Source: Sulfidibacter corallicola (GTDB lineage: Bacteria; Acidobacteriota; Holophagae; Acanthopleuribacterales; Acanthopleuribacteraceae). From it: 64,000 bases of DNA. Of the stretch, positions 55,955-64,000 are shown piece after piece. Position 1 is the stretch's first letter. The number at the start of each line of letters is the position of its first letter. The stretch is from the NCBI RefSeq assembly GCF_017498545.1, contig NZ_CP071793.1, positions 6,585,001 through 6,649,000 on the forward strand. The letters are read 5' to 3'. Under the pieces are notes generated by a model, which saw only the letters and a list, made by a program, of their open reading frames with translations, was not told the origin of the DNA and ran no database searches. The position numbers and the translations under genes were made by a program.

Positions 55955-56893
55955 ATGACCGGGCGGGTGTGGCTGCTGGGGTTTCTGGGGCTGATGATCG
56001 GCTTGGCGTCGCCGCTGGCTCATCCGGCCGATGCGCCGGCCGACCCCGTTCGGGGGAAGCGAATCTACGATCGGGGATTGGGTCGCGACCCCGTCCAGGC
56101 CGAGCTCCAGGGTCGTGCCTATCCGGGTGAGCTCTTTCCGTGCGTCAATTGCCACGGCGAGGATGGTCGTGGCCGTCCCGAGGCTGGCATGGTGCCCGCC
56201 GACATTCGATGGCGGACCTTGTCAGCGCCGGTCGGGCGCCCCTATTTGGGGCGAAGTCGTCATGCCGCGTACGACGAGGTGCGCACGGCCGGGGCCATTC
56301 GCGACGGGGTCGACCCCTCGGGATCGGCTCTGTCGCCGGGCATGCCCCGTTACCGAATCAGTGCGCGCGACATGGCCGACCTGATCGCCTGGTTGAAATT
56401 CCTGGAAGACCGGCCGACACGCGGTTTCGGGGAAGAAGAAATCCGCGTGGGGTTGCTCCTGTTCGACCGCGACGCCACTTCCGCCTGGTTCCGTTTCATG
56501 ACAGTCGGATTCGCCGAAAAAGTTCGTGGCGTCAACCGGCGGGGTGGCCTCTACGGGCGAAGACTGCGGTTGACGGTCGTGCAACTGGATCCCGAGCTGC
56601 AGCGGCTCGACAGCCTGACACCCTGGCTGCGCGGCGCGGAATCTCCCGCGGTGCTGATCGTGCCCGATCCATCGCCGTTCGCCGATGCGTTGGATCCTTG
56701 GTGTGGCGACCACGACCTGCCTTCGCTGGTCGCGCGAGTCCGCGGTCTCTCCACGACCGAGATGATCGACGATGCGGTGCCGTCGGCGTGGACGACGTTG
56801 CGGGATGAGCTCTTCGAGCGGCTCTGGCGGGCGCTGGTCGATTGCGGTCGCCATTGCCGTGACGGTGTGTTGCGGGAGGAATTGACCCATTGA
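55955..56893 (+). CDS. Cytochrome c fused to a truncated periplasmic-binding-protein domain
   Basis: The chosen ATG (55955) starts a clean signal peptide (MTGRVWLLGFLGLMIGLASPLAHPADA), giving 312 residues. A GTG at 55856 that overlaps the Sco stop (GTGA) would add 33 residues and is a real alternative. A monohaem cytochrome c domain spans about 30-140, with CVNCH (63-67) and a likely Met ligand in SPGMPRYRIS. From about 147 the sequence EIRVGLLLFDRDATSAWFRF and GFAEKVRGVNRRGGLYGRRL matches the first lobe of a Leu/Ile/Val-type binding protein, but the protein ends about 165 residues later, so the second lobe is missing. A frameshift remnant or a dedicated small sensor lobe are both possible. 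It is probably the electron acceptor of oxidase B. Confidence 0.8.
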   Translation: MTGRVWLLGFLGLMIGLASPLAHPADAPADPVRGKRIYDRGLGRDPVQAELQGRAYPGELFPCVNCHGEDGRGRPEAGMVPADIRWRTLSAPVGRPYLGRSRHAAYDEVRTAGAIRDGVDPSGSALSPGMPRYRISARDMADLIAWLKFLEDRPTRGFGEEEIRVGLLLFDRDATSAWFRFMTVGFAEKVRGVNRRGGLYGRRLRLTVVQLDPELQRLDSLTPWLRGAESPAVLIVPDPSPFADALDPWCGDHDLPSLVARVRGLSTTEMIDDAVPSAWTTLRDELFERLWRALVDCGRHCRDGVLREELTH

Positions 56894-57135
56894 TGCGTCC
56901 CGCGACAATTCGGCTTCGCGCTCGGGTTCATGGCGAGTCATGTCTCCATGGCGCGGATTCATACGCGCCTTCTCATTCGGTGGTACAATAGGCCCGATTT
57001 CTCGAAATGACACAATTTACTTGGATTCCGACGCCGTGTCCGATGGGTTGTCGATTCGCGAGCGTTGTCGCGGCCTCGACCGGACCTGTCGTCTCGGTGT
57101 GTCGCGGTTTCTACGTCGGATCAGGGGGCGGGCAT

Positions 57136-58725
57136 ATGTGGACGACGATGGGTGATTTGGTTTTCCTCGGCGCGACGTGGATGCGTCGCATGGTGCCCGG
57201 TATCGTGTTTCTCGCGGGCTTGGTCCCGCTGTGGGGCGCTGAGACCCCACCCGTGGTCGTGCCCCTTTGGCTCTCGTCGGAACACGTCGCGTCGATCGAT
57301 GACACTGCCGATCGGGACAATTGGTTGGAAGTTCACTATTACGATGCACCCCACGGCGAGCCGGTCTTTCGTGAACCGGCCGAACGCATCTGGTGGATTC
57401 AGGGCCGGCCGCTTCTGGTGCTCGGTGCTTCGGGTTACCCGTTCCCCGAGGATCTGCGGGCACGGGCGACGGCCTGGGTTCGGCTTTTTCTCGACGGTCG
57501 CGACATTACCGTTCGTCCGTTGGTGGTCTACCCCAGACGCGATCGCGTGGCGCTATCCCGCGACGTGATTGCGCTTCAGGAGGCACTCAAGCAGGGTACC
57601 GGCATGCCGGACGCGAGCTACCTCGCGCAGATCGCCAATTTCCTGGCCGGCAACGTGAGTTCGCTGGCGGTGGAGGGCAGCAGCTACAACGTCACGGGAT
57701 TCGGGGAGGTCATCAACACCAGCGGTGAATGGGTCGGGGCTGACATCGTCGGAGCCGGAACCTGGGACCAGACCAAGGGCGGCATTTTCTACGATGGCGC
57801 CACCGCCGCCGAGGACCACGTGGGCATCGCCACGAACGCACCTACTGCCGCCTTGGAAGTGGCCGGGGAGGACGGCGTCCTGTTCACCGGCGCATTCAAC
57901 CAGGGCAACATACCGGCGGAGGGCGCCGGGACCCGGCTCATGTGGTATCCCCGCAAAGCCGCGTTTCGCGTGGGTCAGGTGAGCAGCACCACCTGGAACG
58001 ACGTCAACGTGGGCAGCCGCTCCGTGGCTGCCGGTTTCGACACCACCGCTCTCGGTTCGGCCGCCACCGCGTTCGGTGATCGCACGTCCGCCTCCGGTTC
58101 GGCTTCCACGGCCCTGGGTCTCAAAGCCAGTGCGACCGGCAGCAACGCGGTGGCCATGGGTAACGAAACAACGGCTCAGGCCTTCGCCTCGCTGGCCATC
58201 GGCCAATTCAACCTGTTGACCGGTACGACCGGTTCCTGGGTCGTCACCGATCCGGCGTTCGTGATCGGCAACGGCGTGAACGCATCCAGCAGGGCCAACG
58301 CCCTGACGGCGTTCAAGAACGGCGACCTGACCATCGCCGGGACGGGCGCCCAACCCGGCGGCGGAACCTGGGCCGACGCCTCGGATATGCGGCTGAAGCG
58401 GGATGTGGCATCTCTCGACGCCGAATCCGCCCTTCGCGAGCTGTTGCGACTGGAAGGCGTGCTGTACCGGTGGCAAAACCCCGAGGCCCATGCGGACGGG
58501 GTTCAGGCCGGGCTCATCGCGCAGCAGGTGGCCGAGGTTTTTCCCGATTGGGTGACCCACGTCCATCCCGCCGAAGTGGACCAGGCGCTGGTGGGTGAAG
58601 ACGCTCGCGTCCTGGCGATTCGGTTCCCACACGCGTTCAACGCCTATCTGATCCAGGCGCTGAAGGCGCTGAAGGCGAGAAACGACGCACTGGAAGCTCG
58701 CCTGTCCGCCCTGGAAGCCCGCTAG
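57136..58725 (+). CDS. Surface protein with YadA-head-like repeats and C-terminal peptidase S74 domain
   Basis: The start is unresolved: ATGs at 57136, 57148, 57181 and 57190 are in frame. The last two give the cleanest signal peptide (MRRMVPGIVFLAGLVPLWGA). From 57136 the protein has 529 residues. About 295-360 carry degenerate 14-residue trimeric-adhesin head repeats (SVAAGFDTTALGSAATAFG, SASTALGLKASATGSNAVAMG). About 413-480 is an intramolecular chaperone/S74 region with SDMRLKRDV, LRLEGVLYRW and AGLIAQQVAEVFPDWV, and a C-terminal coiled coil (LKALKARNDALEARLSALEA). S74 domains trimerise and self-cleave, releasing the folded fibre. A bacterial adhesin or fibre is likely. It sits 242 bp after the cytochrome gene; TACAAT near 56984 may be its -10. 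Confidence 0.8.
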   Translation: MWTTMGDLVFLGATWMRRMVPGIVFLAGLVPLWGAETPPVVVPLWLSSEHVASIDDTADRDNWLEVHYYDAPHGEPVFREPAERIWWIQGRPLLVLGASGYPFPEDLRARATAWVRLFLDGRDITVRPLVVYPRRDRVALSRDVIALQEALKQGTGMPDASYLAQIANFLAGNVSSLAVEGSSYNVTGFGEVINTSGEWVGADIVGAGTWDQTKGGIFYDGATAAEDHVGIATNAPTAALEVAGEDGVLFTGAFNQGNIPAEGAGTRLMWYPRKAAFRVGQVSSTTWNDVNVGSRSVAAGFDTTALGSAATAFGDRTSASGSASTALGLKASATGSNAVAMGNETTAQAFASLAIGQFNLLTGTTGSWVVTDPAFVIGNGVNASSRANALTAFKNGDLTIAGTGAQPGGGTWADASDMRLKRDVASLDAESALRELLRLEGVLYRWQNPEAHADGVQAGLIAQQVAEVFPDWVTHVHPAEVDQALVGEDARVLAIRFPHAFNAYLIQALKALKARNDALEARLSALEAR

Positions 58726-58748
58726 GAACGTTCTTTTCTTTCAGGCTG

Positions 58749-59312
58749 TCATGGATTGCGTTTCAAACTGGGATAGTACTGTGTGAACACCTCGTCGTCG
58801 GCCGCGCCCACCGTGTGGCAGGATTGACATTTGGCCGGGGCCTGGAGGGGCACCACCTTCTTGCCGGCTTTGAGGTCGCGATCGAAAAACGCGTAGTAGC
58901 CCCACCCGGAGCCGCTGAACTGGCGGCGGTCCTTGATGGCGGCCAGCAAATCCATGCCGCCGGTGGTGAAATACCCGTAGCCGCTTTCCGCCTCCTTGAC
59001 CTCCACGTGGAAGTTCTCCATCAGGATGATGGTGCCGTCGGGAAACACCCCTTTCTCGCGACGCGTTTCCAGGGCACTGGGGTTGATGTAGACCGTATGG
59101 ATCCCCGGGAAAATCGCTTTGTTGTTGTTCTTGTCGTCGGGGACCAGGCTGGTTCCCATGAAGGGCCATGTTCGGTATTCGGTGACGTCGGGCAGGGTGA
59201 GGCTCTTGTCGGCGCTGAGCTCGTAGGGCAATTGGGCGCCGCTTTGCCAGGCGCCGGTCAGCCAGGTGGCCCCGATACACAGAAACATGAACACGCGTCC
59301 CCAAAATCTCAT
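58749..59312 (-). CDS. Cytochrome P460-family haem protein
   Basis: The ATG at 59312 (GGGGAGA upstream) gives 187 residues with signal peptide MRFWGRVFMFLCIGATWLTGA. Mature-domain landmarks are EYRTWPFMGTSLVP, IHTVYINPSALE, FPDGTIILMENF and the haem-attachment CQSCHTVGAADDEVFTQYYP near the C-terminus, matching the cytochrome P460/cytochrome c' beta fold. Family members oxidise hydroxylamine through a Lys-crosslinked haem or bind NO/CO. The candidate Lys cannot be assigned by eye. It is convergent with the S74 gene, with 23 bp between stops and no visible terminator. It may be unrelated to the copper oxidases but adds another redox protein here. Confidence 0.87.
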   Translation of the reverse strand: MRFWGRVFMFLCIGATWLTGAWQSGAQLPYELSADKSLTLPDVTEYRTWPFMGTSLVPDDKNNNKAIFPGIHTVYINPSALETRREKGVFPDGTIILMENFHVEVKEAESGYGYFTTGGMDLLAAIKDRRQFSGSGWGYYAFFDRDLKAGKKVVPLQAPAKCQSCHTVGAADDEVFTQYYPSLKRNP

Positions 59313-59537
59313 CGATCGAATCTCCCCGGCATGGTTTTGAATACGGGATCCCAATGGCCGCCTTCCCAGTGCGTTGGCCCCGCGGCTCATGGCTATTTTT
59401 TCGTGGTGCTTACAGGATGGCAAGGCTATAGTTGAATGCAACCTTCGACGAGTCCCATCCCAAGCAGACGACGAGTCCCGCCGCGTTTTGGATCATAACT
59501 CTCCCATCGGTATCGTCGCCATCGAGTCAAGCCTTAC

Positions 59538-61109
59538 ATGAAGTATTTGGTTGTTCAGGTGTTTTGGTATTTCGACCAGGTCACCGGCGAGTTCAATTAC
59601 CGCATTCGCAAGCCTGGTGAAATATTGGCGCAACACCCCGACTTTCTGGTGTGCAACATTCACTTGTTTCATCCCCTGTTCAGCCAGCTCGCCCTTGCCG
59701 CCGATCTGCTCATCCTCCACTTGCTCGCCGACGAAGAAGTCGGTCACATCATCGCCCTGCGCAAAAAGCTGGGCAAGCCGACGATCTACGAGATTCCGGA
59801 CAATTTCCTGAGCCTCGGGCCCTGGGTCGGCACCGACGATGCGCTGCGCAATCCCCAGATACGCCAAAACTTTCTCTTCAATGCCTCCCAGTGCGACGCC
59901 CTCCAGTTGAGTTCCCCCGAGCTTCAAAAAACCTTCGGTTACCTGAATCCGCGTACCCAGGTCTTTGAAAACCAGACGGATCAGTTCAGTGCACCCTCGC
60001 CGGGCGACACCTTCGTGTTCGGCTGGGGCGGCTCCAAGGGCCACGAGGCCGATTTGGCCGAGGTGGCGCCGGCGATCGAGCGGTTCTGTCGCGATCATCC
60101 GGATGCTGTTTTTTCCTACATGGGATACGAACCCATCTTTCAGCGCTACTTCGCCCAGATTCCCAACGCACAGTGTCGTCCAGGCGGCCCGATCGAGGAT
60201 TATTACGCGTTCCTCGAGCATCTCGAGGTGGGCATGGCTCCGCTGCGCGACACCGAATTCAATCGTTGCCGTTCCGACGTCAAGTTCCTCGAGTATGCCG
60301 CCCACGGCGTGGTACCGGTGCTTTCCGATGCGGCCTGCTACCGGGTCCATGGCGAGGACGGTCAGAACTGCTTTTTTTTCAAGGATCCGGACCAGCTCTA
60401 CGCTCGCCTGGCATTTCTCTACCGCAATGCCGAGGAGCGTCGCGCCGCCGCACAACGGGCCTACGATTACGCCAGTGTCAAGCGATCGCTGAGCAATCAC
60501 CTCGATCGGCGCGCCTCGTTTTACAAGACGCTCCTGTTTTTCGATCCCAACGTCGACGAATTGCCCCTGTTGCCCGATTGCGAAGGATTGATCGGGTACA
60601 TCCGCAAGGTGACCTACCTATTCGAAGCCTGTCGCCTGGTGGAAGCCATGGAATTGCTGGCAAAGGTGCTGGAAATGCACCCGACTTTTCCCCAGGCCCA
60701 CATGTGGCGTCTGCGAACCATGGTGAAGGGCGGTCACCTGGAAGAAGCACTGGCGACCTACCGCGATTACGAGGTGTCGCCGATCTACTGGGATATCCTG
60801 CACGAGCAATTGGCGATCGCGTCCTTCGCCCTGGGTGATCCCAATTGGCGCGAACACCATCGTCGCATCCTCAGCCCGGTGACGCGACTCCGGTTGGAAC
60901 CGACCAACCGGTTGGATCGCGAGATGATCTTTCGCCAGATCCTGGATTTCAATCCCTATCACTACGATTCGCTCGTGAGTTTGAGCATCCTGCTTTCCCG
61001 TGGCGGCAAGCCCCAGGAAGCCTTGGGCTTTCTAAGACGGGCGGAACGCATCAATCCCGAGGAAATCGATGTGGACGGAGCTCTCGCCAAACTATTGAAC
61101 CCATCCTGA
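59538..61109 (+). CDS. Glycosyltransferase with C-terminal TPR region
   Basis: This 523-residue protein has no signal peptide. Residues about 1-330 read as a GT-B/GT4-like transferase: PTIYEIPDNFLSLGP in the N-domain, FVFGWGGSKGHEADL opening the donor domain, and RSDVKFLEYAAHGVVPVLSD, which matches the E-x7-E-like GT4 donor motif. Residues about 355-520 contain TPR-like helices (LVEAMELLAKVLEMHPTFPQA, HLEEALATYRDY, KPQEALGFLRRAERINPEEID). GT-TPR fusions often modify surface proteins or polysaccharide. The ribosome site before the ATG at 59538 is weak. No sugar or acceptor can be named. Confidence 0.85.
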   Translation: MKYLVVQVFWYFDQVTGEFNYRIRKPGEILAQHPDFLVCNIHLFHPLFSQLALAADLLILHLLADEEVGHIIALRKKLGKPTIYEIPDNFLSLGPWVGTDDALRNPQIRQNFLFNASQCDALQLSSPELQKTFGYLNPRTQVFENQTDQFSAPSPGDTFVFGWGGSKGHEADLAEVAPAIERFCRDHPDAVFSYMGYEPIFQRYFAQIPNAQCRPGGPIEDYYAFLEHLEVGMAPLRDTEFNRCRSDVKFLEYAAHGVVPVLSDAACYRVHGEDGQNCFFFKDPDQLYARLAFLYRNAEERRAAAQRAYDYASVKRSLSNHLDRRASFYKTLLFFDPNVDELPLLPDCEGLIGYIRKVTYLFEACRLVEAMELLAKVLEMHPTFPQAHMWRLRTMVKGGHLEEALATYRDYEVSPIYWDILHEQLAIASFALGDPNWREHHRRILSPVTRLRLEPTNRLDREMIFRQILDFNPYHYDSLVSLSILLSRGGKPQEALGFLRRAERINPEEIDVDGALAKLLNPS

Positions 61110-62010
61110 ACGCGTGGTTCGGGCACTGGGTGGGTGAGGGTGCCGAGTCGAAGCGAATCGCTCCAAAGGGCCCGCATGCGAGCAAGAGTCGTAAAGCCTG
61201 TAGGTTGGCCCGCCGGGCCGACTCTTCGGAGTAACTAATCTCAAATCCCCGCATCTTGAGAGCCCCGGACGAGCGGGCATACCCACTCGATTTCGAGAAA
61301 GAAACAGCACACCTGGTTCTGACGTAGGGCCATGGGTCGTTCATCCGAAAAATAAAGCAAGAACCCATGAACATCAGAAAGCAGGAAAGGATCGGCATTT
61401 GGACACATCATGGTGCCGTTTTTCCTGGTTCCGATCATTCCTGCCTTCCTGATCAAGATTTGGCGACGGCAAAACCCTGCTCAGGTTGAATACACCATTT
61501 TGTTTCAAGAGAGGGGCGAAAGGCCTGTAGGTGGAACAGCTTGAGGCAGTGTGAAAACGCGGTTCGTGTTTATAGTTTTCAGGTTAGTTAGATTGGTTTT
61601 AAGGCACTTATGCGATGCGACCAAGCCGGATTGAGTCCATTTGCGACCTTTTCACACAGCCTCAGCTTGCCTTACCGGCCCTGCTCAACCAATCGAAGCG
61701 ACCTAACACATATCGAAATCGATCATCGAGAGGTCTATAGGATCGACTTACCTGCTTCGCTCTTTTACCACTCGATCCTGTGACGCTTGGGCCGCTTCGA
61801 AATGTCGGCCGGGCCGGCCAACCTACCTGGCACGACGGATCTCTCGGCATTCAGGCACTCCGAGCAGATTCGTTTCCGGAGCGCTCCGGACGAATGCACA
61901 TTCCCACTTGATTTGATGGTGCGGGTTCGAAAAAACCGGTGCGGCCGTGAGTCGAAAAACCGCCCGTCGAAAAGCGGCGGGACGACCCGAAGGCCGCCCC
62001 GGCGGTTGGA
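61110..62010. other. 900-bp intergenic region with a MITE-like repeat
   Basis: No protein-coding frame is convincing. It lies between the convergent glycosyltransferase and RDD genes. The only structure is the inverted-repeat element at 61538-61667; the AT-rich sequence around it suggests an insertion scar. Confidence 0.45.
61538..61667. mobile_element. 130-bp MITE-like remnant with 19-20-bp imperfect terminal inverted repeats
   Basis: The left arm (61538-61557) is AGCTTGAGGCAGTGTGAAAA and the right arm (61649-61667) TTTTCACACAGCCTCAGCT. They differ by one mismatch and one extra base. The interior is short, AT-rich and non-coding. This fits a MITE or the joined ends of a deleted insertion sequence. 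Confidence 0.55.
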
Positions 62011-62724
62011 TCAGTGTTTGGTGTCCCCGTCCCAGGGGGCATCCGGAGCCTTGTAGGGATCTTCCTCCTTGGCTTCGGTCGCGGCCGCGGCTTCAGGTGC
62101 CGGCGGGGCTTCCGGTGCGTCGCCACCCGCTGCGGGCGGGGGCGGAGGGGGAGGAGGTGCTGCCGCTTCGGGCGTCGGCGGTGGAGGCACGCTGCCGGCC
62201 GGAGGCGGCGGGGGCGCTGCGGCCGCTTGAGCCGCGGTCGTTTCGATGACGCGGGTGCCGACGTAGGTGTCGCCCCAGCGATCGCCGTTGGGATCGGTGA
62301 AGACCTTATAGCATTCGATGCAGACCCAGACGAACCCCGCCAGGCCCGTGAGCGGCGTCAGCAATCCGCCGATCACCGTGGCGACCAGCACCGCCGAAGC
62401 GGCCGAGCCGGCCCAAAGCGGGATGTTGCGTTTGGCCGAGGTCTCCATGTCGATGGGCGATCCGTCGACCTTGACGACTTTCATGTTGAACAAGCTCTTT
62501 CCGATGCTCGCGCCGCCCAGTTGTTCGATGGGCAAGGCGTCTTTGATGGCGATGTATGCCGCGCCCGCCAGGATGGACAATGCCGCGGCAAGCGCCGCCC
62601 CGAGAAGGGGAATCCAGCCGAGGACCAACCCCAGGACAAATGAGAGAACAAACGTGATGAGACCGCTGATGATGCTGTCGATAATTGCGGCAATGACGCG
62701 CTTTGTAGGGTCCGCCTTAGCCAT
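62011..62724 (-). CDS. RDD-family membrane protein with Pro/Ala-rich tail
   Basis: The 237-residue protein starts at 62724 after GAGGAG. The RDD domain (about 1-160) has the family's Arg/Asp in KRVIAAIIDSII, two to three further hydrophobic segments, SIGKSLFNMKVVKVDGSPI and the closing DRWGDTYVGTRVI. Residues about 165-237 are a low-complexity Pro/Ala-rich tail (runs of PPPPPP) ending in an acidic region, presumably cytoplasmic and disordered. Family members are poorly characterised; some affect Na+/Li+ tolerance or transport. It stands alone with no operon partner. Confidence 0.9.
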   Translation of the reverse strand: MAKADPTKRVIAAIIDSIISGLITFVLSFVLGLVLGWIPLLGAALAAALSILAGAAYIAIKDALPIEQLGGASIGKSLFNMKVVKVDGSPIDMETSAKRNIPLWAGSAASAVLVATVIGGLLTPLTGLAGFVWVCIECYKVFTDPNGDRWGDTYVGTRVIETTAAQAAAAPPPPPAGSVPPPPTPEAAAPPPPPPPPAAGGDAPEAPPAPEAAAATEAKEEDPYKAPDAPWDGDTKH

Positions 62725-63392
62725 ATAACTTACTCCTCAATGGTGAAACCGAGATGAGTGGATGCAACGACACATATTCAGGGTGTCCGTCGGGGACCTC
62801 CGGTTTCGTTTCGGGTGAAAGATCGTTGATGGAATCGTGAACGTGGTGGTTGCTGGAAAATCGCCCCAATCATGGGTAGAAATGGGTGGGAACGAGTTGT
62901 TCGCGGGTAGGCTCCGAATGGTTCCTTTGCTCCCGAGATGAGCAAAGACAGTGACGATGAAAAGGGGTCGGGAGTGAAGATATCATCGATTCTAACTGAA
63001 TCGCAGCCAAGATGTTGAAGATATTCCGCTATTCTTGTCCGAACCGCAAGGTGGTGGTGACGACCCCGTGTGGCCGGAGTGGTTCCCGTCAAACGGGAGC
63101 GTGGGGGTTTGGATCGCTGGGTAAGGCGGAAACCCGGTCCCAAAAGGGCCACATCTGGTTGGCCTTCGACGCGCTGCAGGCGTGAGCCGGAAAGTCGATG
63201 CGTCACCGCCCGCATACTGTTATGGTTGTCGGAAACGAATGGATGTGTGACCGAGAGGGCACACGCGAAAGTCAGTGTTTATGAAGGGGATGGGCTGAAA
63301 TCTGATCCCTTGGATCCAACCGGGTGCGAATCCGGGCCCGCGCTCGAGTCGGGCTGCAGGAGTTCGCGCCACGACCGAGGAGCGAACCCGTT
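62725..63392. other. Intergenic region between divergent genes
   Basis: No gene is supported in these 668 bp. The stretch 63285-63350 can fold GC-rich hairpins (CCGG...CCGG) but matches no riboswitch class in full. Confidence 0.4.
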
Positions 63393-64000
63393 ATGTGGAT
63401 TGAAACCGTGGCCCCGGAGCGGGCCCAGGGCAAGTTGAAGAAACTCTATGAACGCGTGAAGGGACCCAACGGGGAAATCGACAACATTTTGCGCGTCCAT
63501 GCACTGCGGCCGCATACCCTGGAAGGGCACATGGCCCTTTACAAGAATGTGTTGCACCATTCGGCCAATCGCGTCCCCAAGTGGTTACTGGAAGCTTTGG
63601 GCGTGTACGTCAGCCATCTCAATGGTTGTGAGTATTGTGTGGCCCACCATTACGAGGGCATGCGGCGCCTGCTGGACGACGGGGCGCGAGCCGAACGCAT
63701 TCGCGAGGCGATCGAGGCCGATCGCCCGGAGGACGTCTTTCGAGGTGCCGAGCTGGCCGCCTGCCGATACGCCGCCATCCTGACCCGCGATCCGTCCCGC
63801 CTCGAAAAAGCCGATGTCGATCGCATGCGAGATGCCGGCCTCGACGACGGCCAAATCCTGGAAATCAATCAGGTCGTCGCCTACTTCGCCTATGCCAACC
63901 GCACCGTTTTGGGGCTGGGCATCGACCTCGCCGGCGAAGTGCTGGGTCTTTCGCCCGGGGATAACGACGACCCCGACAACTGGCATCACCAGGAAGCGCG
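63393..64000 (+). CDS. AhpD-like peroxidase-related protein (CMD family; partial, runs off right edge)
   Basis: An ATG at 63393 preceded by GAGGAG opens a frame with no stop to the window end (202 complete codons). It begins MWIETVAPERAQGKLKKLYE, typical of uncharacterised peroxidase-related enzymes. It contains the AhpD-type catalytic set VSHLNGCEYCVAHH (CxxC with the downstream His) and an upstream Glu in WLLEALG. The second helical half has ILEINQVVAYFAYANRTVLGLG. This CMD-fold family reduces peroxides through the CxxC pair. The last visible residues (NDDPDNWHHQEA) are near the expected C-terminus of such proteins. Confidence 0.88.
   Translation, partial: MWIETVAPERAQGKLKKLYERVKGPNGEIDNILRVHALRPHTLEGHMALYKNVLHHSANRVPKWLLEALGVYVSHLNGCEYCVAHHYEGMRRLLDDGARAERIREAIEADRPEDVFRGAELAACRYAAILTRDPSRLEKADVDRMRDAGLDDGQILEINQVVAYFAYANRTVLGLGIDLAGEVLGLSPGDNDDPDNWHHQEA

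Noticed and set aside
63270..63360. Cobalamin-riboswitch-like string (GGTGCGAATCC then CCCGC) upstream of the AhpD-like gene
   Set aside because: The remaining conserved B12-box elements and spacing are absent; likely chance in GC-rich sequence.

Overview
The window is one high-GC stretch of a Gram-negative chromosome. Evidence for a Gram-negative envelope includes a carboxypeptidase-regulatory/TonB-type outer-membrane receptor, periplasmic c-type cytochromes, a Sco-type copper chaperone and probable lipoprotein and signal peptides. The mix of an Oar-like receptor, a PUFA-synthase-like megasynthase, giant multicopper oxidases and an S74-chaperone surface protein would fit an Acidobacteriota-type (perhaps Holophagae-like) or another large-genome marine/soil lineage. 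That placement is inference, because no rRNA or marker gene is present.

Layout. 1-1.6 kb: a GntR (YtrA-type) regulator, ABC ATPase and ABC permease operon (minus), with a perfect 9+9 palindrome upstream as probable operator. 2.7-3.9 kb: a secreted protein with three parvulin-like domains. 4.0-19.8 kb: a co-directional minus-strand biosynthetic operon. Its order of transcription is NMO-NMO-KS-AT-ACP-ACP-KR megasynthase; KS-AT-DH-(degenerate PPTase) synthase; free ACP; two alpha/beta hydrolases; UGT-like glycosyltransferase; SDR. It resembles a rearranged Pfa/secondary-lipid synthase and probably makes a glycosylated lipid or polyketide. 20.6-23.5 kb: the TonB-type receptor. 24.3-31.2 kb: an orphan substrate-binding-like protein, a PAS-PAS hybrid histidine kinase, a CBS-pair protein and two universal stress proteins. 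31.8-32.2 kb: a tRNA Gly-Cys-Leu cluster with a consensus sigma70 promoter and strong terminator. 32.3-39.3 kb: a helical-repeat secreted protein, a DUF4126 membrane protein, dTDP-glucose 4,6-dehydratase, a YrdC/Sua5 protein, a 961-bp element with 30-bp terminal inverted repeats, and a K+ channel with RCK domain. 39.8 kb: tRNA-Arg(ACG).

40.0-56.9 kb is the most unusual part. Two paralogous ~1,990-residue multicopper oxidases are transcribed divergently. The right-hand one heads a tightly coupled operon with a beta-propeller probable lipoprotein, a double-domain Sco protein, and a cytochrome c fused to a truncated periplasmic-binding-protein fold. The gene content resembles the giant multicopper oxidase systems linked to Mn(II) oxidation (Leptothrix MofA, Pseudomonas putida MnxG/McoA), so extracytoplasmic metal or organic substrate oxidation with electron hand-off to cytochrome c is the working hypothesis. 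It is followed by a YadA-head-like protein with a peptidase-S74 C-terminus, a cytochrome P460-type haem protein, a glycosyltransferase-TPR protein, an RDD membrane protein and a partial AhpD-like gene that runs off the right edge.

Large open frames antisense to the big genes were treated as shadows of high-GC codon usage. Function calls are from motifs read by eye, and no database search was possible.
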